Assembly (NCBI RefSeq): GCF_000429825.1
Contig: NZ_AUCP01000001.1
Coordinates: 372,001-436,000, forward strand
From: Cohnella thermotolerans DSM 17683
GTDB lineage: Bacteria; Bacillota; Bacilli; Paenibacillales; Paenibacillaceae
DNA length: 64,000 nucleotides
Reading direction: 5' to 3'
The notes under the pieces were generated by a model. That model saw only the letters and a list, made by a program, of their open reading frames with translations, was not told the DNA's origin and searched no databases. The number at the start of each line of letters is the position of its first letter. Positions within the stretch are counted from its first letter, which is position 1. The position numbers and the translations under genes were made by a program. This document shows, one piece after another, positions 27,480-36,600 of this stretch.

Positions 27480-27653
27480 CTAGAACTTCCGTTTACGAGC
27501 AGCCTCGGATTTCTTCTTCCGTTTGACGCTCGGTTTCTCGTAGTGCTTACGTTTTTTCAGTTCCGCGAGAACGCCGTCTTTTGCGATAGACTTCTTGAAG
27601 CGGCGGAGTGCAGCGTCGAGTGATTCATTTTTGCGAACTTTCGTTTCGGACAC
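27480..27653 (-). CDS. rpsU: 30S ribosomal protein S21
   Basis: Ribosomal protein bS21, 57 residues, basic, ending [18 protein letters not shown] as in B. subtilis. The start is GTG ([10 protein letters not shown] follows) with GGAGGGAGGG 7 nt upstream, giving exactly the usual length. It is transcribed from the strong promoter at 27704. Confidence 0.98.
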   Translation of the reverse strand: MSETKVRKNESLDAALRRFKKSIAKDGVLAELKKRKHYEKPSVKRKKKSEAARKRKF

Positions 27654-27703
27654 CAGTTTTCCCTCCCTCCGGAACAGACCACAACACACGGTTATCAAAC
27701 CTC

Positions 27704-27733
27704 ATTATAGGTGATCGGGAAAGGGGGTGTCAA
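27704..27733 (-). promoter_or_regulatory. Sigma-A promoter of rpsU-yqeY
   Basis: Consensus -35 TTGACA (27728-27733) and -10 TATAAT (27704-27709), 18 nt apart, on the minus strand. They lie about 50 bases upstream of the rpsU GTG. Confidence 0.92.
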
Positions 27734-27827
27734 CTTTCGCCCAACCGTTTCCTCCGATTTTCGGTCTTGGGGAGCCCACGGCCGCCGGCGAGCTCCTGCC
27801 GCGGCTTCCCGCAGCCGTGCCAAACCG

Positions 27828-28175
27828 TCAGTTCTTCGCGTTTAACGGCCCCAGTTTCTCCCCGCCCAGCACGTGAAAATGGATGTGGAAGACGACTTGT
27901 CCGGCATCCTTGCCGACGTTGTTGATCACCCGGTAGCCGCTGTCGCCAAGGCCCGCCTCGCGCGCCACCCTCTGCGCCGCGAGCGCGACGCGTCCGAGCA
28001 GTTCGGCGTCCTCCGGCGCCGCTTCGTTCAGGGAAGCGATATGCTTCTTCGGAACGACGAGCAGATGAACGGGCGCTTGCGGCTGAATGTCCTCGAACGC
28101 GTAGACGTATTCGTCCTCGTAAACTTTGCGGGAAGGGATCGAACCTTCGACGATTTTGCAGAAAAGACAGTCCAT
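27828..28175 (-). CDS. hinT: HIT family protein (HinT-like hydrolase)
   Basis: Histidine-triad nucleotide-binding protein of 115 residues, expected to hydrolyse AMP-conjugated substrates. The triad HIHFH is at residues 97-101; Cys3 and Cys6 with the N-terminal DCLFCKIVEG suggest the zinc-binding subgroup. The ATG at 28175 has GGAGG 10 nt upstream; the earlier ATG at 28184 is too close to that site. It stands between rpsU and the repair-nuclease genes. Confidence 0.93.
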   Translation of the reverse strand: MDCLFCKIVEGSIPSRKVYEDEYVYAFEDIQPQAPVHLLVVPKKHIASLNEAAPEDAELLGRVALAAQRVAREAGLGDSGYRVINNVGKDAGQVVFHIHFHVLGGEKLGPLNAKN

Positions 28176-28250
28176 CCGTTGCATACCTCCACAAGTGGTC
28201 AATAGTTCCATCTTACCTCAAAGGGTCGGGCGCGTCCAACGCCCGTCACG

Positions 28251-28844
28251 CTACTTGAGCGCGTCGGCCAGCTGCCGAAGCTGCTCAAGCGCCTTCTGCG
28301 CCGAGTCGGGCCACTCGTCTCCCGCGGCCATCTGACGGTAACGGTCGCCGCTTGTCGGAACGGTATAGGCTTGCAGCGTCTGCTCCAGCTCGGCGCCCGC
28401 TTCCTGCACGAGCTTCAATATGTTTTGTTCATTGCTTGTCAACGGACCGTCGTGGTTGCCGATCGGCTCCAGCTTCGTCCAGAGCGTCTGGAGCGGGCCG
28501 GAGGCGGCTTCCGCCGCCTGCTCCTTCGTCTGGCCGTTCAGAAGGGCGGACTTGTACAGAACGTTCACGCATTCGCCCGACAACCCCTGGGCCTGGCCGA
28601 GACGCTGCTTGATCGGCAGCCGTTCGGCCGCGTCCGCGGACTGCGCCAAATTGCCGACTTCTTCATTAAGCAAGCTGGCCATCGTCAAGCAGCCATTGTA
28701 CTCGGAGGCCAACTGCATGCCCCGGTCCGTCTTGGACGACTGGTCGTCGAGCAGCCATTTCGAATAGAGCGCCACGATAAGAACCGCCAGCACAGTAATG
28801 ACGAGCAGCAGCACCGGGACGGTGTACGTTTTTTTACCGGACAT
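28251..28844 (-). CDS. Uncharacterised membrane-anchored extracytoplasmic protein
   Basis: No family was recognised. The product is 197 residues with a single N-terminal membrane helix (about 8-26, VPVLLLVITVLAVLIVALY). The remaining 170 residues are hydrophilic and mainly helical, predicted outside the cell, with two Cys (in NGCLTMAS and SGECVNVLY) about 45 residues apart. AGAGGAGA lies upstream of the ATG at 28844, which is chosen over a longer frame without signals. It starts 25 bases after the sbcC stop and may be transcribed with sbcDC. Confidence 0.75.
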   Translation of the reverse strand: MSGKKTYTVPVLLLVITVLAVLIVALYSKWLLDDQSSKTDRGMQLASEYNGCLTMASLLNEEVGNLAQSADAAERLPIKQRLGQAQGLSGECVNVLYKSALLNGQTKEQAAEAASGPLQTLWTKLEPIGNHDGPLTSNEQNILKLVQEAGAELEQTLQAYTVPTSGDRYRQMAAGDEWPDSAQKALEQLRQLADALK

Positions 28845-28869
28845 GGAATCTCCTCTTTGCGTTGGAAAA

Positions 28870-31800
28870 TTAGATCGTGTCGTACGCGATGCGGCTCCCC
28901 CGGCCGCCCGGCTCCGCGGGAATGACGAGCAATCGCCGCGGCAGCCGCGCCTGCAGCTCGGGAACGTGGCTGATGATGCCGACCGCAAGGTCGTCCTGCT
29001 GCAGCTTCTCGAGCGAGGTCACGACCGTGTCGAGCAGCTCGGGATCGAGTGTGCCAAACCCTTCGTCGAGGAAAAAGAACTGCAGCGGATACCGGCCCCG
29101 CAGTTGAATTTGGGCCGACAGGGCGAGCGCGAGCGCAAGGGAAGTGAGGAACGTCTCGCCTCCCGACAGCGTGGACACCGGACGGCGGAGCCCGCCGTTG
29201 GCGTCGTCGCGGATGACGAACCCCCCGCCCGCATCCACTTCAAGCGCGTACCGCCGCCGCGTTAAATAGCCGAGCCGCTCGGAGGCGGCGCGGCACACTT
29301 GCTCGAGCTGCTCCTCCGCCACATATTCCACGAACGCGTTGCCGCGGAATACCGCTTGCAGCTGCGCCATTCGGGCGCCCTCTTCGGCCAGTGCGGTCCG
29401 GCGCGCTTCCAGCCGTTCCCACCGCTCGCGCCTTGCCGACAGATCTTCGGCGTCGCGCTCCGATTTGGCCGCAGCCGCCATCGCGAGCTCCAGGTTTTCT
29501 TTGAGCGACCGGACCTTGGCCGCGCTCGCCGCCCAAGCCTCTTCCCCGACCGGTTCGCCCGGCATCGATTCCCGCAGCAGCTTCGCCTGGCCGTTCAACT
29601 GCTGCAGCAGACGGCGGTGCGTCTCGATCTCTTCCGCGATCGCCGGCATTTCGGGCAGACGCGCGGCGAGCGGCCGCACCTCTTCGGCCGAGGCGAAGCC
29701 GGACGCCTGCAGCGACTCCGCCAACCGCAACCTCGCGCGTTCGCGCTGGACGGCGGCTGCGCTTTGGCGTTCGGCGGCCGCCGTCCGCTGCGCTTCCGCC
29801 ACTTGCAGCTCCCGCTGCGCGGACTCGCGCCTCCGTTTGGCCTCCGCCAGCGCTGTCTGCAGCTCGCGGCGCTCGCGCTCGGCTTCCGCCAGCAGCCTCG
29901 CCGCCGGAAGCCCGTTCGTCCACTCCCGCAGCTTCGCCGCCACGCCGTCCGCGGAAGCGGCGACCGCTTCCGCCCGGGCGCGGAGCTCCGCCGTCCGCAG
30001 AGCCAGCGCATGCCGGTCCCGTTCGAGCGTCCGCACCTGCTGCTCCAATCCTCCCACGAAATCGACGCTTTTGTCCAGCCGTTCCCTGAGCGCCCTCGCT
30101 TCCTTCTCCGCAGCGGACGCGCTTTGGGCCAGCGCCTCCGCGCTATCATACGGAACGTCCGGGAAATCCAGGTTCCAAGCGCCTCGCAAAGCTTCGGCCT
30201 GCGCCTTCAGCCGGTCGCGCTTCTCGCGGCTTTGCGAGACGGTCGATGCGAGGGCGGAAGCCCCTTCCGACGCCAACGCCCATTCGCGGAGCGCCGCCGT
30301 CAAGCCGGACTCCCACCGTTCCTGGTCGGCAACGGCATTCCCCGACTGGGTCCGCAAGCCGTCCAGAAGCCGATCGATCCGCTCCAGTTCCATTTGCCAC
30401 TCCTCCGGAAGCGACGGAAGCGCGGGCTGGGGCAGCCGTTCCGCTTCCGCAGCGGCAGCGGCTTCCTGCGCCGCAAGATCGCCGGGCGCCTCCGCACCGA
30501 ATGCTTCCTGGGCTCGAAAGGACGACTCGGCTTCGTCCAGCCGCGCCCGAAGCCGCTCGGCGTGCCAAGCCGACTTGTCGCGCAACGCGGCGAGGTCCCG
30601 GGCTCTCTCCTCCAGCTCCCGGACGATGGCCGGCCACGGGACCGAACCGTCTCCCGTCCGTTCCGCCGCGGCGGGATGGGGGTGCGTGAGGGAGCCGCAT
30701 ACGGGGCACGGCTCTCCGGCATGCAGGCCGGCGGCCAGCAGAGCGGCCGAGCGGGCGTGCGCCTCCGCGTCGGCCGCATCCGCCGCCGCTGCGGACAGCT
30801 CCGCGAGCCGCGCGGCCAATGCGGCCGATTGTCCGGCGATCGCAACATGGTTCAGCCGAAGCAGGCGGCCCTTGCGGAGCGAAGTCTGTAACGCTTCCCG
30901 GGCGGCGGACGTTCTGGCCTGCGCCGCTTGGTGCCGGCCGAGCCAGTCGTCGGCTTCGCGGCCGGCTTCGTCCGCCTGCCGCTCCGCCGCCAAAACCTGC
31001 TCCTTGCGGGCCGCGGCCTGCAGCAGGCGGCCGCCCGCTTCCGCTTGGGGGCTCAGCTCCTCCCACTGGGCGCGCAATTGAGCTTGCTTGGCTTTGGCGC
31101 GCTGCAACCGGTCCGCGGCTTCCGCATAGGCGTTTTCGGCCGCCGCGTTCTGCGTTTCCGTATGTACGAGCTCCATGGCGAGGGCGGTCCGCTTCGCGTT
31201 CCATTCCTCCGCCTCTTCTTCAAGCTTGACCGCCTGCGACATCCTTTCGCATTGCAGGATGAGCTCCGGCTCCCGTCTGGCGGCCGTTTCCTGGGACGCC
31301 AGCCATGCCGCTTCCGCCGTCTCCGCTTCCTTCGCGCTTTCGGCGCAGCGGGCTTCCGCCGCTCCGAGCTCGTTCGCGCGGACGAGCGCTTCGCGTTCGG
31401 CTTCGTCCGCGTCGCGAATGGCGGGGAACAGGCGCTCCGCCTGCTTCAGCCGCTCCAGCAGCTTCTCCCGCTCCTCCATGCGGGGAGCTTCCGCATCCAG
31501 CGCGGCCAATCGTTCTTCGACGCGCCGCAGCTCGAGCTGCCGCTCCCGCATCCGGGTTAGCGACTCGTGCTCCGTTTCGGCGCGCAGTAGCTCCTCGCGC
31601 AGCTTGCGCGCCGTTTCCTTCGCCTCGGCGAGCCGTTCGAGCGCGGCTTGCAGCGCCTCCGGCGAAGCGTCGCCGAGCCCTTGCTGCTCGGCTTCCGTCT
31701 CTCGCAGCGCCGCCCGGACGGATTCTGCGCGCGCGCTTAAGCGGGCCGCGAGTTTGTCTCCGTAACGCTCCAGGCGGAACAGCCGCTGCAGCATTTGACG

Positions 31801-32301
31801 CCTGTCCTTGCCGGTCAGCGTCAGGAATTCGGCGAATTTGCCCTGAGGCAGAACGACCGCCCGAGTGAAGTCGGGCATCGTCAGCCCGATCAGCCGCTCG
31901 ACGGCGGCATCGACTTCGCCCTGCTTGTCGGCAAGAACGCGGTCGCCGTCCGGTCCGGTCTCGATGAGCCGGCAGAGCGAGCTGTGAACGCCCGACTCGC
32001 CGGCGCGCTTGTATTGCCGCTCGACCCGGTAGCGGGCGCGCTCTCCCCCTCCGGACAGCTCGAACGTAAACGCGACGGACAGCTTGTTTTCCGCCCCGTT
32101 CATGATGCCCTGCGTGCCTTTGGCCGCGCGCTCCACCCGGCCGTACAGCGCGAGCGTCATCGCGTCGAGAATCGACGATTTGCCGCTGCCGGTCGGGCCG
32201 AAAATCCCGAAAACGCCGCCGCCGCACAGCCGTTCGAAATCGACGGTCATTTTCTCCCGGTAGCTTTGCAACCCGGCCAGCTCCAGCTGAATCGGCTTCA
32301 T
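28870..32301 (-). CDS. sbcC: Nuclease SbcCD subunit C (SMC-like ATPase)
   Basis: ATPase subunit of the SbcCD (Rad50/Mre11-type) nuclease that cleaves hairpins and processes DNA ends, 1143 residues. Walker A GPTGSGKS is at residues 35-42. Two long Glu/Ala/Arg-rich coiled-coil arms flank a zinc hook Cys532-Pro-Val-Cys535. The signature STLSGGETFLTSLALALALS and Walker B FFLDEGFGTLD lie near the C terminus. The frame continues upstream into sbcD, but the ATG at 32301 overlaps the sbcD stop by 4 bases (ATGA), the usual coupling. Ala and Arg are very abundant for the family, in keeping with the GC content. Confidence 0.96.
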   Translation of the reverse strand: MKPIQLELAGLQSYREKMTVDFERLCGGGVFGIFGPTGSGKSSILDAMTLALYGRVERAAKGTQGIMNGAENKLSVAFTFELSGGGERARYRVERQYKRAGESGVHSSLCRLIETGPDGDRVLADKQGEVDAAVERLIGLTMPDFTRAVVLPQGKFAEFLTLTGKDRRQMLQRLFRLERYGDKLAARLSARAESVRAALRETEAEQQGLGDASPEALQAALERLAEAKETARKLREELLRAETEHESLTRMRERQLELRRVEERLAALDAEAPRMEEREKLLERLKQAERLFPAIRDADEAEREALVRANELGAAEARCAESAKEAETAEAAWLASQETAARREPELILQCERMSQAVKLEEEAEEWNAKRTALAMELVHTETQNAAAENAYAEAADRLQRAKAKQAQLRAQWEELSPQAEAGGRLLQAAARKEQVLAAERQADEAGREADDWLGRHQAAQARTSAAREALQTSLRKGRLLRLNHVAIAGQSAALAARLAELSAAAADAADAEAHARSAALLAAGLHAGEPCPVCGSLTHPHPAAAERTGDGSVPWPAIVRELEERARDLAALRDKSAWHAERLRARLDEAESSFRAQEAFGAEAPGDLAAQEAAAAAEAERLPQPALPSLPEEWQMELERIDRLLDGLRTQSGNAVADQERWESGLTAALREWALASEGASALASTVSQSREKRDRLKAQAEALRGAWNLDFPDVPYDSAEALAQSASAAEKEARALRERLDKSVDFVGGLEQQVRTLERDRHALALRTAELRARAEAVAASADGVAAKLREWTNGLPAARLLAEAERERRELQTALAEAKRRRESAQRELQVAEAQRTAAAERQSAAAVQRERARLRLAESLQASGFASAEEVRPLAARLPEMPAIAEEIETHRRLLQQLNGQAKLLRESMPGEPVGEEAWAASAAKVRSLKENLELAMAAAAKSERDAEDLSARRERWERLEARRTALAEEGARMAQLQAVFRGNAFVEYVAEEQLEQVCRAASERLGYLTRRRYALEVDAGGGFVIRDDANGGLRRPVSTLSGGETFLTSLALALALSAQIQLRGRYPLQFFFLDEGFGTLDPELLDTVVTSLEKLQQDDLAVGIISHVPELQARLPRRLLVIPAEPGGRGSRIAYDTI

Positions 32302-33500
32302 GAGGCGCTCTCCTCTCTCTCGTCCTCGTCGGCTTCGGCGCCGCCCGCCAGCTCGAGGAACAGGGCGACGAGCGCGTCGTCCGCCTCCGCTCCGCCCGTC
32401 TGTCTCCGGTAGAAGCGGCGGAACAGCTCTTCCGGCGGCAGCGAGCCGCGGAGCGCTTTCTCGTCCCGTTCTTCCGCATCCGCCTCCGGCGAAGCGTATA
32501 CCGGCCGGATTTGGACGATGCCTTCCCGGCTTGCGCGGAGCGCGCCGATCTGCTCGAGCGTCAGCGCCTCCGTCAGCCACAGCTCCAGCTCGATCCAGGC
32601 GAGCGGATCCCGACCTTCGTCCAGCCAGCGGTGTACTTCCGCGAGGCCGCCCCGCGCTTCCCAGCGAACGAGCGGGCGGCCGCTCGAGAGCAGCAGCTCC
32701 TGAGGCCGGGCTTCCGCGCCCGGAGAGAGATCGAGCAGCGTGACCGACTTCGCCTGGCCGGCTTCCGAGAAGCTGTACGCGAGCGGCGATCCGCTGTAGC
32801 GGATCGTCTCGTCGCCCGCCACCCGCTGCGGCCGGTGCAAATGGCCGAGCGCCGTATATTGCTGTCCCGCGCGCAGAGATGCGGGATCGACCGTGTAGGC
32901 GCCGCCCACCTGAATCGGCCGTTCGGAGTCGGACTCGTAACCGCCGAGCGCGTAAATGTGGCTCATCGCCAGATTGACGGTATCCTGGCGAAACGCAGCG
33001 CCCATCGTCCGCATGAGAAGGCCTACCCTGTCGGAGTAGGCCGAACGGAGCGCTTCCTCGTCCATGGCGGCATGAAGCAGCTCGTTCAGCCTCGCTTCGG
33101 AAGGATAGGGCAACGCGGCAATGACCGCGGTCTCTCCCGTGCGGGCGACGTTGATCGTCACGGCCTCCGCTTGCGGCAAGCCGATGAGGCGGACGCCGTG
33201 ACGGGCCGCCAGCGGGGTCGCCGCCGCTACGCGGTCGGGGTGGTCGTGATTGCCCGCAATGACGGCCACTTGCCGGCTCCCGCCTTCGGAAAGCCGGGCC
33301 AGCGCGTCGTAGTAAAGCCCTTCCGCGGCCGCCGGCGGGTTGACGGAATCGTAGACGTCGCCCGCCAGCAGGATCAGGTCGATCCGTTCGTCGCGAACGA
33401 TCGAGACAAGCTCGTCCACGAAAGCCTCCTGCTCAGGCAAGCGGCTTCGTCCCTCCAGCGTGCGGCCGAAATGCCAATCGGCCGTATGCAGCACCCTCAC
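32298..33500 (-). CDS. sbcD: Nuclease SbcCD subunit D (Mre11-like)
   Basis: Metallophosphoesterase nuclease subunit, 400 residues. Phosphoesterase motifs are intact: VLHTADWHFGR (Asp8, His10), LLAGDVYDSVNPP, IAGNHDHPDRV and ALGHLHRPQ. The start is GTG at 33500 with AAGGAG 8 nt upstream; the track upstream has no better signal. It overlaps sbcC by 4 bases. The spacer before addA, on the upstream side, carries two hairpin repeats. Confidence 0.96.
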   Translation of the reverse strand: MRVLHTADWHFGRTLEGRSRLPEQEAFVDELVSIVRDERIDLILLAGDVYDSVNPPAAAEGLYYDALARLSEGGSRQVAVIAGNHDHPDRVAAATPLAARHGVRLIGLPQAEAVTINVARTGETAVIAALPYPSEARLNELLHAAMDEEALRSAYSDRVGLLMRTMGAAFRQDTVNLAMSHIYALGGYESDSERPIQVGGAYTVDPASLRAGQQYTALGHLHRPQRVAGDETIRYSGSPLAYSFSEAGQAKSVTLLDLSPGAEARPQELLLSSGRPLVRWEARGGLAEVHRWLDEGRDPLAWIELELWLTEALTLEQIGALRASREGIVQIRPVYASPEADAEERDEKALRGSLPPEELFRRFYRRQTGGAEADDALVALFLELAGGAEADEDEREESAS

Positions 33501-33550
33501 ATCAACAACTCCTTTTTGCAATTTCGCACGATGCGCTCACGGGGCGGCCT

Positions 33551-33656
33551 CTGTAAGCCGACTTTGTCGGCTTACAGCTCTGCCGGCGCGCGGTTTCGCC
33601 TCTGTAAGCCGACTTTAGCGGCTTGTAGCTCCGCCGACGGGCTGCTCGCCTTACAG
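33551..33656. repeat. Doublet of 27-nt hairpins (REP-like), cluster 2
   Basis: Two 27-nt units lie at 33551-33577 and 33602-33628, starting 51 bases apart. The first is a perfect stem, CTGTAAGCCGAC/GTCGGCTTACAG, around TTT. The second has the same left arm and a slightly changed right arm. A third half-site CTTACAG lies at 33650-33656. On the minus strand the loop is AAA, as in cluster 1 at 2532-2611. They fill the addA-sbcD gap. Confidence 0.7.
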
Positions 33657-33678
33657 TTCACCCGCCGTTCGCCATTTT

Positions 33679-36600
33679 TTACAAAAGCCGCACCGCCTGC
33701 CCGCCGTCCACGAAATAGACGTAGCCTTCCTTGACCTTGCGCCCCAGAATGTCGCCGATCGCTTCGGCATAGCGCTCGATCTGGAACCGGTGCTTCTCCG
33801 CCGCCTCCGTCCACGACCCGCCGATGACGCGGTCCGTCTTGTAATCGATCAGAACGAACCCATCCCCTTCCGGGAACAAGCAGTCGATGATGCCTTGTAT
33901 AAGCACGGGCTCGTCCGCGGCGGACCCCGCCGCTGCGCCGGGATAGACATCGCGGGCGGGAATGCCGTAGCTGAACGGAACCTCTCGCCAAATCTTCGGC
34001 GCGAGACACATCCGGCGATAGAGCTCCGTCCGGCAAAAAGCGGCGATGGTCTCCGCGTCGACGGCATTGCGCTGCTCGGTTGTCAAAATCCGGCGCTCGA
34101 CCAGCCGCTCCAGCAGCTCGGACACGCCTGCCGCGTCCGTTCCCGGCGCAAGCGGCAAATGCTGCATGACCAGGTGGATGACCGTGCCGCGTTCGGCCGG
34201 GGTCAGCCGCTTGGCGGACAGGAAGCGCGGCCGCCGCAGCCGGAACGTCAGCGCCGCCGTATCGGGCAGTTCGTCCGTTTGATCGCCCGCGGCAATCCGC
34301 TCTTCCTCGCTCCACACCTCATCTTGCGCTTCGTCATCCGCCGTCGCGAAGCCCCCGGCGTCCGCACGCTGCCGCTTGAGCGCGGTGATGGACGTTTTGG
34401 CCGACAAGCGAGACGCTTCGGCGTTCGGATCGGTCCAGGACAGCGCTTCGTACGCGCGTTTGCCGGCCGGCGTCTCCTCTATCGACACCGGCTCCAGCGC
34501 CAGCACCCGGTTCCAGACCGTATCCCCGTCTCCTGCATCCGGCAGCGCCGCCGGCGTTCCGCGAGTGAAAACCGCCGCATGAACGATCCGGCACACCCAA
34601 AGCGGCGTTTTCGGCGCCAAACTTCCGGTCCGACCCCCAATACCGTCCCCGCCTATAATGTCGCTCGCACTGTCAGAACCGCCCATACTGCCGCTGCTAC
34701 CACTGATATCGCTCGCAGTGCCAGTGCCGCCTGTGCTGCCAATGCCCGTACTGTCGTTGCCGCCACCGCCGCCGGCACCACTCTCGCCGCCAACACCGCT
34801 CCTGCCGCCTCCCCCGCCAACGCCGCTACCGCCGTCAACGCCCCCCGGCGCCGCCGCGGAAACGGCCGCTTCCAGCCACGCGCTTCCGTCCCCGTCCGCG
34901 CGGTCGCCGGCCGTCCGCAGTTCCCATCCTGAGCTGGCGAGCATGGCCGCCGGCCCCAGCCAGTCCAGATAGCGGTTCGCAGCCGCGACCGCATAGTCGG
35001 GCAGGCCGTCCGCCGAGGCGGCCGCCAGCTCCCGCCATTTGGCGAGCTCCTTCTCGGCGTCCTTCGTCGTGCCGATGAGAATCAGCTTCTCCTTCGGGCG
35101 CGTCAGCGCGACGTACAGGACGCGCATCTCTTCCGCGAGCATCTCCGCCTTGAGCCTCCGGCGAATCGCCAGGTGAGGCAGCGTCGGATAGGCGACCCGC
35201 GTGTCGGGATCGACCATCTTCGGACCGAAGCCGAGCTTCTTATGTTTGAGAAACAACCCGTTCAAATCCTGTTTATTGAACCCGCGCCCGAGTCCCGCCA
35301 CGAACACGACGGGAAACTCGAGTCCCTTGCTCTTGTGAATCGAGACGACGCGCACGACGTCCTCCTGCTCGCCTAGCGCCCGCGCGGCGCCGAGGTCGGC
35401 CCCGGTGTCCCGCATCCGGCCGAGAAAACGGAGGAAGCGGAACAGCCCGCGCGAGCTGGAGCTCCGCTCGAACTGCCGGGCCCGGTCGACGAGCGCGCGC
35501 AGATTGGCCTGCCGCTGCACGCCTCCGGGAAGCCCCCCGACAAAGTCGTAATAGCCCGTCTCGCGGTAAAGCGTCTCCAGCAGCTCGCCGAGCGGCTCGC
35601 GCCGGGCCAACGTCCGCCACGAATCCAGAGAAGCCAGAAACGACCGCAGCCGGCCGCCGAGCTCCCCTTCGTCCTGCGAAGCGGCGGTGCGGAGAGCGCT
35701 CCAATACGAGCTTCTCCGATCGTGCAGCCGGATTCGGGCAAGCTCTTCCGCCGTCAGCCCCACTATCGGCGAACGAAGCACGCCGGCAAGCGGAATGTCC
35801 TGATCGGGATTGTCGATCAGATGCAGCAGCGACAGCATGACGTCCACTTCCGTCGCCGCGAAATAGCCGGTCGCCAAATCCGCATAGGCGGGAATACCGG
35901 CGGCCTTCAGCTCTTCCAGCACGGCCGGGGCGAGCGAAGTCGCCGCCCGCAGCAAAATGACGATGTCCCGGTAGGCAAGCGGCCGGTACAGCTTCGTTTT
36001 GCCGTCGTAAACGACAAACGGCTCGGCCCCGCCGTCCGCGCTCATCAGCCGCTTGATCTCGGCCGCGATGCAGCGCGCTTCGAGCTGCACCGTCTCCAGC
36101 TCTTCTTCCGCCGCGCCCTCGGCTGCCGATTCGGCCGCGGTCTCCGCCGGGGACGCATTCGCCGGCGCTTCCCCGCTCCCGTCCGCCTCCGTGCCCGCCG
36201 CCGCACCGCTTCCGGCCTGCAGCAAAATCATCTCGACGGCATACGGCGAAGGCCGTCCGCCCGTCAAGCCGCCCGTGTCCTCCGCGGGATAGCCCTGCCC
36301 GTAGACGAGCTCGGCCCGGCGGTCGTAATCCATCTCGCCGACTTTCTCGCGCATGACGAGGCGGAACACGTGGTTGACCGCTTCCACCACCCGGGGACGG
36401 CTGCGGAAGTTGCGCGCCAGGTCGATGCGCAAGCCCCGGCTCTCCCCGTCTTCCCCGGACGAGGCGGGAAGCGGACCGGTTTCCCCGGCGGCCGCAGCAA
36501 CTTCCCCCGCAGGCTTCCCTCCATCCCCGCCATTGCCGCCACCGCCCGCCGTCCAGACGTCGTATGACTTGTACTTGGCCAGGAACAGTCCCGGCTCCGC

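Noticed and set aside
36053-36292. Ala/Glu-rich frame and the matching AddA segment as a separate insertion gene
   Set aside because: It is in frame with addA and lies between recognised helicase motifs; it is a biased stretch of AddA, not an independent gene.
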